DNA of 64,000 bases from NCBI GenBank assembly GCA_002633005.1, contig NMRA01000031.1, forward strand, positions 210,888 through 274,887, given 5' to 3'. This document shows positions 49,701 through 61,700 of the stretch, in pieces (positions within the stretch are counted from its first letter, which is position 1; every line of letters begins with the position of its first letter). The DNA is from Phoronis australis (Eukaryota; Phoronida; Phoronidae). The notes under the pieces were generated by a model. That model searched no databases. It was not told the DNA's origin and saw only the letters and a list, made by a program, of their open reading frames with translations. Made by a program: the position numbers and the translations under genes.

Positions 49701-52700
49701 ACGCAAAAAGAGGAAACTGGAAATCAAATAAGAGGAAACCAAAATCAAAAAAGAGTAAGTCCTCTTAAAAGAGGAAAATTCCAAGCCCTGTGTACAGTAT
49801 ATGCCAAAAATAACAACAGCCCAAAATCCCTCATCATGACAGTTGAGCCCTTTAAGTAGCTCAAATGAACAGTCATGGTATGGTGGCTCAGGAAGGGGAA
49901 ATGGTATTTTGTAAGATTACAGTTGGCATGTACTGTATCTTACTCAGATTAACATACAATTGATGTCTAAGTTTGTTGACGCTGAGACAATTCTGAATAC
50001 AAGTTGGAATTCACAAACCACTCATTTTATGCATTATGGCAGGAAGTTTAATGTATCTGGTGAAGTTCAATCAGAGGCACATGCATTACTTTTTAGCCCT
50101 TTTGTCAAAGAACAGTAGACGGCAGTCTCGATTTTAACTGCCACATAACTTTATGTTCCGACTGAAATTAGCACAATTCAGATAAGAAACACCTCCAAAG
50201 GATAATCCGAGGCTACGAAAATATCGAAGTTCTGAATGTGCCTAGTTCCATGACTGAACACTAGGTGCCAATACTAGGAGTACCTGATTGTAGACTCACA
50301 TCATGAAGTTTGCTGATAGTCTGGTAGATAAAGATGACTGAGATGAGTATGGAGAAAATCTCCTCTGTGAACCTGGTGACATAACTGATAAGGAAGCTGC
50401 CTTCAAAGGCCACCACCAGGGTGACAATGATACCACACCACAGGCCGATCCAGAAACGCAGTGGAAGAAACTCCCAGTTGTTATCCTTGCAGAACTAGAC
50501 AAAGAAACAAAAAGCAATGCAGACGTTTTAACTTCAATCTTGCAACAGTTCCAGGCTACCATCCTTTTCAATATATTCCATTTCAATTTCAATTTCAATC
50601 AGGCATTGGTGCACTGCCTCATCATTAAGTATACACAGTGATTGTTGGAAAACATTATTTCCATACAAGGATACATAATTGTGCACGCTTGTGCTGTTGT
50701 TGACAAATTTTACCCAAAATGCTTCCTAATCTTTCAGATCGACATAACTATTTGGACGCAGTGTAAAAAAAGAATCAGCATTTATCAGATTGAAATTCTG
50801 AGTACATGACAAACAGGAGGATAGAAGATCAGGACAAATACAAACAAAGGTAAGTTAAAACCAAACAGACATTTAGAAAACAAATCGAGCTCAGTCCAAC
50901 AGGTGATGCTTTAGAAGTTCCAGGAAGGCATCTTTCCACAGAGATTTTGTTATGAGATAAAAAAGCATTGTGACTAAAACTGTTTTCTATCAAAGCAAAT
51001 TAAACGTCCACAAAACGAAGCATCAACAATTGTATACAATAAAACAACTACAGATCACCCTTTCAGGTAGACGGATTAATACGCACCTCAGAGAGCAATG
51101 CCTTCATCGCGGCCAATGCCAAACTTACCTTAGGGATTGGTCCATATTTGTTTATGGCCAATTAACTTGAAATGGTTAAGGGACTTAACAGTGAAGCTTG
51201 GTCCTACCTTGTAAATACTTTCTTCAAAGACAACAATGGGCCCGGTGGCACCCACAATGATCAAAGGCTGAGTGGAAAAGACGGAGAACAACAGTCCACA
51301 GACTGCTGATGACAATATGTGTTCTGGAACTCCAATCAGTTTGTCCGTCTTTTCGCCTGCAATATGGGAGCATGACTACGTAACTAACGGAAACAAATTT
51401 AAGAATTAGTCGCCTACAAAAAATGAAAAATTACTAAATTTTCTTGAGAAATTTCTGCCTTTGCTGACACTTAAAACACAAGAGAACTTTAATTGTTCAA
51501 ACAATACATGTAAATTAACAATGCTTAATGACATATTACACTGCAGTATTCCAACCAGTATGAACCTAAATGTAAACTAATTTAATTATACTGATACTGC
51601 TCCGATTCTTGCGACAAATCAGACAAACAGACAAGTACTAAAAGGATCATCAAATGTTGGCAGACGGTCCAAAATATACAACTGGTTACTTGCCTTATCT
51701 GGAAATTAACAAAAACAGGTGGACTATTTTGATTTACATGAAGACAAACTTAACCAAGCACAAGGCCCAATCAGTTTCCATTTGTTCATTTTTGTTTACA
51801 AAATAGTCCACATTCAAAGGCTTACTACATTGTCAAGAAAGCTGAGAATTTTATCAAACATTGCATGACAGCTGTGCAACGCAAACCCTGATAAGAACAA
51901 TGTATTTTCATCACAGCAACTTCGTTGAAAAGTAGGACAAAGTTGTCATCATCCCCCCAAAGATGTCGCAAAACGTTAAGCACACGGCACGTTTGCATGT
52001 CATGAGCGTACTGTCGACAACGGACTTTTCTATGTTTCAAAAGCCAGAGAATAATGCAAGAAAACAATGCTTACATTACTTTCGACTAGCCCAGATGTAA
52101 TGGGCAATGTGTCACTCGACTACCAGATTTTGCATACATCCCGTCCACTTATTAGCTCTACATGTTGACAAAAGTTTCACTACGAGGCGACAAACAGAAG
52201 TACGTGGGCGTGTGAAATTTTAAGGTTTACACTAAACCCTACGTATCTATATAATATTAAAAATATTCCCAGCAGCCACAAAACGATAGTTTGTGATAAG
52301 TTACAAACAATCTTGTGTACGCATGAATATATTCATTAAACAAAATAAGGCAACCTGCAAATCTTCTATTTACTAAACCATAATTTTGGAACAAAATGAC
52401 ACAGAAAGGCATCTAAAAAAATCCATAAACTCACTCATGAGACCTCCAAAGGTAATGGCTGGTGAGAGAGCACCAAAATAGATGAACACAAACGCCGCAA
52501 AGCACTGTAAATTGAAGGCATCACGAATGTCTGACCAATAGAGGGCGTAGCGATCTGTGATGTCACGTTTTAGTCCACCAAAGCATTTGCCTGTGCGTCT
52601 CAAAGGGTCACGATATAAATCCACAACTGATCGTCGATATGAACCTAAATAAGATCCATCAAATTGGTGATATATCAAAAGCACAATTTTGTAGCAACAT

Positions 52701-55700
52701 CTAGTACATGTCACATTACCACAAACTGAAAACAACAATAATTTATGCAAACCTTAGTTTCCATTGATGAAACATACAGTACAAATAGCCAAGAAAAATA
52801 AGTTCAAGGGCACAGTTCAACGTGCAACAAAACTTTAATCATACAATAAAAATAAATTTGACATCATGGTACAAACATAAATCCACACTGAGTTTCTTGT
52901 TACTTACTTTTTTCATCCATTGATTTTTTGGCTGAAATTAAGCAAACATAAAATGAGAGATTATAACTTATTGATTCAACGACACCTATGCCGCATGCGG
53001 TCATTTAGGATATGTCCAAAATCATAAATCTTTACACCTTAATTGTCAGAAAGGGTGACGGATCAGTTTAACTTCTAGCGTATCACAAAAAGTCCTGTAC
53101 TGACCAGTACTTGAATTTCTCTTTGCATCATCCCTGACATCAAAAGTTGGTTGTGGTACCTAAGTTATTTGATAGGTGTGAAAATACTGTTTCTGATCTG
53201 CGCGATAAAATCACCGAGCGACAGCACATTGAGAACGATGATACAGTTTGCGGACCGTTATCCAGAGTAATCTTGCTCAAAAGAAGATAAGTAATGTCTC
53301 CTAACCGAGACAAGTCGAAAGAGGATATGATCTGAAGTGGGGTTTTAGTGGTATAACTAATGAGTGCCAATGTCCGCTGACACAGCTCAGAAAATTTCTT
53401 GTACGTGCAAAGGACATGCCTGATTTTGATAATTACACCGTAGTAGTACATCAGATACTGGGTGTCAATTGTGACAGCACCTTTATTGGTGAAACTGGCA
53501 CGAAACTCGGGACTCACAATCAGAAACGCGTATCAGTAAGTGACTAGAACAACATTGTAAAATCCTGTCACTTAATTGTAACAGAAGCATAACATGTGTC
53601 CGAAAGGCTTATCACATAAAAAACAAGGTGCCTGCATGAATAGAGACATCGATCAGTATGCTTTGCCAGATATATACAGCGTTGCAGAGCACTACAAGCA
53701 GACAAGACGACCAATAGATGTCCCCATGGCCTATAAGGATGATGTCACACGTCCCACCCACTCACATCATTAGTTTGACAAAGGCTATGGAACCCATAGC
53801 CGAAAATGTTAACTGGTACACAAGTCATTGACTGAGTACGATGAACTTTTCAATCTTACAATTTTAAGCACGAATGGAAGACAATTTTTAACACTACATG
53901 GTTTAAGGAATGCTCATTGTCGAAATACACTCAGAAAGATAAGATTCTTGGAAAAATTCCTCAGTATTAGACATTTTCGCTGAGGGCAAACTATGTTTCA
54001 ACAAGACCTACACAGAGACCCCTTGCGGAGGTTGCTGAGTCAAACTATGTTTCAACAAGACCCACACAGAGGCCCCCTACGGAGGCGCTGGTTCAAACTA
54101 AGTTTCAACAAGACCCAGGTAGAAGACCCCCTCCGGAGGTTGCTGACTCAAACCATGTTTCAGCAAGACTCATATGGAAGCCCCCCTGCGGAGGTTGCTG
54201 GCTCAGACTCACCGTCCTGTCGCTCCTTTTTCAATTTTTTCATCACTGAGGTTTTCTTACGCGCCATGTCAAGAATTGGCAACAGTGTCTTCCTGTCCCA
54301 GTCACCAGGTGGCAGCACCACAGACTCATCAAGGAAAGTGTTGATGGCACACAGCAGATCATATCTGGTTGAGGCATCAATGGCTGCTGTGAGGAATCTC
54401 TGTAGTAGAAACAAGAACAGGTGACATGTTTCACAGGCGTAGTCTGTGTTTGATCTGTTTGCAGTCCTGCTTCAGCCACAACTGTTGTCAACAGAATGCC
54501 TGGTTCCCACTCTTTTCACATTATCAGATTCAAGGACTTTCCAGATACCTTCCATCCCAACTGCAAGCCCTTTTCAAGAACGTTAAAATAGCACATAACC
54601 CCCCTCTCTTCGAAATAAACACGATCGTATATATAAGTCATGTGTTTGAAATTATACTTGGGATTTCTAGAGTACACACAGCCTGTACCAATAGCTGGAT
54701 TTCGGCACTCGACATAAAAGATGCTATTTGGACTTTTTATTTGATATAACTTTTACATCGAGAGTAACAAAACTACACAGAAAATATTCACGACCAAGAA
54801 ATTTTCACAAAATACATTATCAAGTACTTGTTAAGGCCGGCAATCAAATTCAAGTGCTCCTCAAGACTTGTGGGAACCATGGAAAAGTAAGTGGCTATGC
54901 AACAAGGTGGGCACTCAACATAAAGGCTGCAACTTCAGCCCTTTACTGCACCCCTCAATGAAGGGTGCTTGAGCAAGACATTCAACCAGACAATCTTAAG
55001 GTTGTCACTAAGCAGCACGGCCGAGTTTCACTGTCCATTTAAAACCCCAGCAAAATAGTGGTATTCACGGAAATTTCCCCAGTATCATCAGAAATGGAAA
55101 CCAAACCTGATGAACTTCGATTGTACATACTTTCCCAGAAGAAAATCAAATATTAACAGTCAGTTAATTTTTCACATTCATAATCAACAAATTACATAAT
55201 CAGCACAGTCATACAATACTCCACATTATTTGTAATTGACTTATCATCCCGAACATACCATCTGCTGATACAAAATATCCCTATCATTCAACAGCAGTAA
55301 ATCATTGTATTAAGCATGTGCACCTACTTCTGTTGACATCAATGTTGAAATGGACCGTCCAATCTCGTGATAATCGATGGTATTGCCTTCAGGTCCCAAA
55401 AGAATGAAGACGAATCTGACTGGAAGGCCGACTTCTGTGAGGTTGATAAGTTTGGTCGCCTCGGACAATCGCACAAAAGCCACAGCTGGAGTCTGCAGGA
55501 AGGGCACAGCTCCCACTAATACAGCCGTGGCCTCCGAATCCTTGGGGATCCTTTTTAGGATGTCCGAGTCGTGTTGTTCTTCAGCTTCCTTAGACGCTAT
55601 TGACACCTTGTGCGATAAAGACTTGGACGAGATGAGGTCACCCTGTGGAAAATATTGATTACCCAAACCTATAGCTCATGCATCTCGAAATCTTGAAGCA

Positions 55701-58700
55701 CTCAACTGTGGTTAGGTAAGGGTGAGGCTGTCACCAACTGTGATTGGGTCATGGTGAGGCCATAATCCGTATTTCAAGTAGATTGTTTCATTTGCATGTT
55801 AGCCACCAGGCAATGGAATATGGTTGCCCAGGGCAGGATCAGTCACTTAAATTGAAGAAACACTTCCAGGCAGACCCAAACACTGAAGTACAAATTAAAA
55901 TGATTGTGCTTCCAGGATGTTTCCTAGCAACCATAATACATTAAAGTCATTGTAAACTATGTTTGGTGTTAAAAACATCAACTTTCAAACAAGTGTATTC
56001 AATCTACCAAAAGCAACGTCACTGTGTTCTTAACCTTTGTTTAAAATGAATTTGGTTACTACATTAAATTGCTTGAAATTCTCCAAGCCAAGGAACCCCG
56101 AACCCCAGATTTTAACTAACATCAGAGTGTCCAAATCCATCCCACTTAGAGGGCATCTGCAGCCCGCATTTCGTTGTCAAAGTTACAAAAAATGTCCCTC
56201 ATACTGCAGTCTTAAACTAAGCTCATATTTTCCTCAAATAATATGGGTCTTGCTAACAAAAGTGATAGTGATATTAACAAAACTGAGGCAGAAACCAAAC
56301 TTTTTCTACATTTCCAGTGAAAACGGAAGCAGTGCCAATATTATTCTTTTAGTTTTGCCCGAGCTGGATAAGGCCAAGCTCCCTTTAATGAGACATCTTG
56401 TCAAAGGGATGATGAGCCTTTCAGTACAAGCGGACAAACGTTTATCTGTTTTGAATCATGACAAAAGGACGATGTGCCTTTCGGTTCAAACAGACAAACG
56501 TTTATCCGCTTTGAATCGTAACAAAAGCGGACAGGGAAAAAGAGTAATAGACAGTTGTTTCGGTGAGATACTTTGCATGGCAACTATGGAACTAATACTC
56601 CAGACATCAGGCATGCCAGTTATCCTCAAGTCAAACTTACATCAATGCTCTCATTGAGGACACTATTGCTGAAGTTAAATAACAATGTCTTTTTGTTGAC
56701 ATGTGTTCAGAATTGGTAATTGCGCGGGAGTGTTGAATGTTTATAATGGCCACACTCACATTTGCAACATTGAAAGTTTCCATTAATTAAGTTAACTTGA
56801 TAGACATGTATAACGCTAGTTTAAGAGTGTTCATTAAAACAGCAAACAGGCAACACTGCCATGTGTTTAACCAGGTCTATGATCAAAATAGGCTGTTGTC
56901 ACACAACTCAGACGGGTTCATAAAGCTTAGCCAAAATGGTTGCTTGAATTTAATTCTTCTCTCATCCCTCGTCATATAGGACTCTTAAAGAGATTAGTAT
57001 CCAACACCCTGATAAAGCAGGTCAATAAAAAGCTATCAGACAATGTCATACAAACTATTTTGCAACAGCATAAATACATCAGCAATGAAAACTTTGAAGT
57101 GGCTATAATCCCTCACTCCGTCCAAGAAGCCATCTTTTCATTCGGATCAATCACCACCACAAAAATGGTCTCCACTTCTTTCTTACTCAAAAGATAAGTG
57201 ATATTTGGGTTTGTAAAGAATTGGGTTATTTCTTGAGATCATACTCAGTGCATAAAATGACACACTGTGACACGCGCCGTGACACGCAAACTTGTAGAGC
57301 CTGGTCTGAAGCAATAAAGAATTGTAAATTCGTTCCAAACCTTGAAATTACCTCTTATTTGACATAGGAACACGTAAATGCTGTTTCATAGTGAGTGGCT
57401 CGTGCGTGGTATAATTAAGTCTAAGAGGGAAATCTTGGGATTCTCTTAACTTACGTCCACTTCATGTCTTGCGGCAGAGTTCGCACTACTGAGAGGGTCC
57501 AGCAACAGACCAGTCGCCTCCACAATGTCTGGATGGGTGGATGATGCTGCATCACAGGTTGCTGTCGACAACTTGTTCGGGTCCATCACCTGCTTCTCGC
57601 TGTGTCTGCGATCACATAACAACGGTATGAACAAAAATATCTAAGCGTTGAAATTGCAACACGTTTCTGCAGCCATGACCGCCATTCTCAAGCAAGAATT
57701 CAAGTTCTACAAGCCTTGTCGCTAGGTGTAACACATTGGGATATACTGCAAAACCTTGCCAGGACCTTACATTAGAGTACGGCCTTTACTAGGCATGACT
57801 GCATTCTTGAACGTTCCCGGGAAAATGCATTGTTTTGCTTGGCCTTATACAGGTTTTACACTACAATAAGGGGAATCACAAATATTATGAATGGCATAGA
57901 AGCCATGGGCTAATATACCATGAACAGACTATGCAATAAGTAATGGTTTAATGAACAATGTACAGATAATGGCACAGCACAGTCATGGATAGGAAAACAG
58001 TTACTAAAAATTCTTAGTATACGTTTAGGAGACAATAAGGTGGAAATTTGAATTTTATCATAATGTCAAATTCTGAAGAAAAATATTCATGAAGAAAAAT
58101 TTGCAGTAAAGAAGCCAGCATTTGAAAAAACTGTCAATTTTAGCTTTTGCTTTTGTCAAAAAATAAAGAACTGTTATCGTAGTGCGACACCTTCAGGGTT
58201 TTTAGAAATTCTGGAATTGAATACTAAGACACTAGATTGAAAATGATACATGAAGCAACTAATCTGTAGTAATTGCTACAGAATTCTCATGGCTTGCAAC
58301 GACCAATGACAAAAAAGAGGAAAAATTTCCAGGTGATGTATCGTTCCACAAATAAATAGCCATGTGTGACAGAAATATTTTTGTGTTGTAAAATTCAAGT
58401 GAAACAAAGTAAACATTTTTGCATGAATAAAGTGAAAATAATGACAGAAAGAGACGAAAAAAGAGGAAACTGGAAATCACATACGAGGAAAATCGAAACT
58501 AAAAAAAGAGGAAATCCTCCTAAAAGAGGAAAACTCCAAGCCCTGAATTGTCAGCCAGTAGACAATACTTACCTGTGTTTTCCCAGTAGGTTTTGGAGAT
58601 TGTGATAAGACAAGTTCCTGTGAACAGACCTCCGATTACCATGCCTGAAACAACAAAATTTGAAATGGAAATTGGCATCAAAACTAAGCAAAATGAAGTT

Positions 58701-61700
58701 TGATAGTGGCACTGTGTGTAAACAAGCCTGCGAAGAAATCGGAATAAAAATCAAATTTCAATTCATTCGCAAGATATTTTGAACAAAAAGTAGGCATATC
58801 ATTGCACTTTTTGAGGTTATCAACTAGGGTACTTTAAGAAAAATTCACAATTTTTTTGAGTAATTAGCCAAATGTTAGAACCAACATTTACTTTTAAAAG
58901 ATAATTAAAAAACAGTCGAAGAAGAATACCAAGCATTTCCAAAAACGTAACTTAACCTCACAATAACTAAGTGATATTCTTTGCAGTGTCTGCGATTTCT
59001 TGAGCCACAAATAATCTTGACGATCTTGTTGGTAACGAAAACAGAATCCTATCCTGACACGGAATATTATGAGATCATATGAAAGCTAAACACCCAGTTG
59101 GACTAGCTAAGCGGGTTGGAACGCAGCTTTAACTCAAACTGATACAGCAGTAACATAATAATGAAAGCACCTTTACACATTAATTACCAATACTTAATAC
59201 TGTACAGTATGTGGTAAAAATAACTCGTCCTACATAAGCAGAATTCACCTTCACAGTGACATCTCATTACTGTCCTGACACGTCATGATGCGGAGAGAGA
59301 ATACTACACGAGTCCGAGATTTATGACGTGGGCAAAACCTCTTGGAAATTTCGTCAAAATCCCGAGGCTTGCCAAGGGATTTTGACAAAATTTCCAAGAG
59401 GTTTTGCCCACGTCATCAACTTAAGACGAGTGTAGTATTTGTTTTCTCACATGAACCGTAAAAACGATCTTTCTTGCCGGAAAATTCGATGTGTCTAAAA
59501 CTTTGAACCACGACACAACTTTTTTTCAAACACGCTTGCACAATGCAAAGTAATTAAGTTACTTTTTGTTAATAGTTTTATTTTAAACTTAACAATTGTA
59601 AAATCCATTCAGCTTTCGTAGCAAATATTCAAGTTAGAATCTAATAAATAGTCTTTCAAGTTGTAATATTAAAACTTAAAAAATGTTTATAAATAACAGT
59701 CAGCAAGGCTTTCCTGCACATGAGCAGTGAATAGACCTTGAGACAGCACAGCTCAACAGTCAGTCTTACCGCGTTTCTTGAGTTAGGATTCGTCTCCGTT
59801 TGAATGAACTTGGATATAGAACTCACTGCCCAAGATGGGTCCGTTTAAGAAGTTATTTGCATGTCCTTCCGACTGGGAGTGCGTTCAGTTGCGACACCTG
59901 ATTTGTCAAGCATAACTTTGTCACCTTCTCGGAATTCCGGCATTGTTTAGTTGGCGCGCGTGTTTTGCAGACGATAAAATGTAAGGCATATGGATTTCTA
60001 CTTTGCACTACTTTATAATTCGCCCACGTAATATAAAAACAATATGTACTCCGTGTTATTAACCAGTTGTGTCATAACACATTCCAGGTCATGTGAGAAA
60101 AGGAATTTTGCGCAGCATTTTTACGTGCACCGAATAAAACTGAGTAACACGTATTCTTTATGCTCACTTGTGCTTCAGCAACAGAACACTGAGTACTTGT
60201 TCCCTTTCCTCACTGCTAATCTGATCTCTGTGAATCAAATTGTTTACCACCAGGTCCATCAGCGATGGCAGGTCCCTCACCACCACATTGAGTAACACCG
60301 AACCTGAATAAAGCATACGACAGTTACAACGAGTAACACTGTACCTGGATTTTGCAGCAACTTTTAGAGACAAGCTTCACAGGTAAAAAAATGATTGAGG
60401 AAAGTGAGATTGAAAATTCCATTCTTAAGAGGCTATATTCAAATGTTATCATTATGAAGTATCATGGTGCAAGATGACAACAGCTTCAGCAGGGAAAATG
60501 CAAGCAGGCCAGTCACAAATTAAGAAATTAAGAGAGAAATAATTCCAAAACAAGATTTAATTAGGAAAGCATCCTCTGATAGCAGATGCCAAAACATTAT
60601 CAAGACCATACTAAACGTAACACGGAGCGTTGAAATGCGCCCATGGTAGCACAGCAAACGGAAGGCATCTAGGGGTGTTTATAAGGACAATAAAAACGGC
60701 CATCAGATGATGCAGAATACAATGGACTCTTCTGAGAATGGGAAGGCATAGTGATAACTATTTGCTAAATTTCATGAAAATCCTTCAAAGAACTCTGAAG
60801 ATTACCGAGGAAAGTATGAAAAAACAAACTGCCACTATGAGGCGGAGTAATAGTCCGATCCGTCCATCTCCTGTCAAGTTAACAGAAATACCTTTGCCAA
60901 ACTTAAAAAAGATCTTGCAAGAGGTTCAGCAAATACTGCAGCAGATGCAACAAATGTCATTAGGGGGTATAACAGTAGCAGGACCCAATTTAAAATCTCA
61001 GTCATGCTTGCCAGTAGAAACACATCCGCCAATTTTCCTAATGATTCTCAGAAACCTATTTGCCAAATTTCACGAAAATCCATCAAGGAACGAAAAAGAT
61101 ACAGAGGCAAGCATAAAAACCTTAAGTTGCCACTAGGAAGCACAGCAGTAGTCAGATCAGTCTGGAAAATTAATCGCCATCTGTCATCAGCTTCATAGTA
61201 AAACATCTGTCACATCTCATCATGATATGGCAAGGGAATTAGGAAATACAGCAGCAGACGCCTAATGACAGGAAAGAGATGACCGCAACATACATCCACA
61301 TATAAATATGTGGGTGCAAAAAAATGCAGGCCGGAGTATTCAAGTGTCTAAATTTTTCTCATTTTTCTCATGTACATGTATTTCCACAGATAGCCAAGTG
61401 CACACACCTTGTTCTTCACCTTTCCTGATGCCTCTCTTACAAAGAGCTTTTGACGATGACACGATGAGTTGGTGGTACAAGACAGCCGGGTGATTACTGA
61501 GATTATTGGGAGAGCCAACTGGACATCAGTGTCATAAATAACCTACCCCTACTACTGACCTGATGAAAAATTGCTTGATAGACCTTAACATGATTGTCCA
61601 AATATCGTTGGATAAGTGACCAAGGCATAACTATTCCCTAATTCAACAGCAAAGTCTACATCCACACAAACTTCCAACTGATCTTTTACCTTCAGTTGGC

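Noticed and set aside
53140-53830. Decayed retroelement coding region (reverse transcriptase-like tail)
   Set aside because: A few suggestive strings only, with no catalytic motif or frame continuity; kept as a low-confidence note.
56037-56657. 206-codon plus-strand open frame in an anion exchanger intron
   Set aside because: No recognisable domain; its length is helped by a 63-bp tandem duplication, and it is antisense to a real gene with no splice or promoter context.
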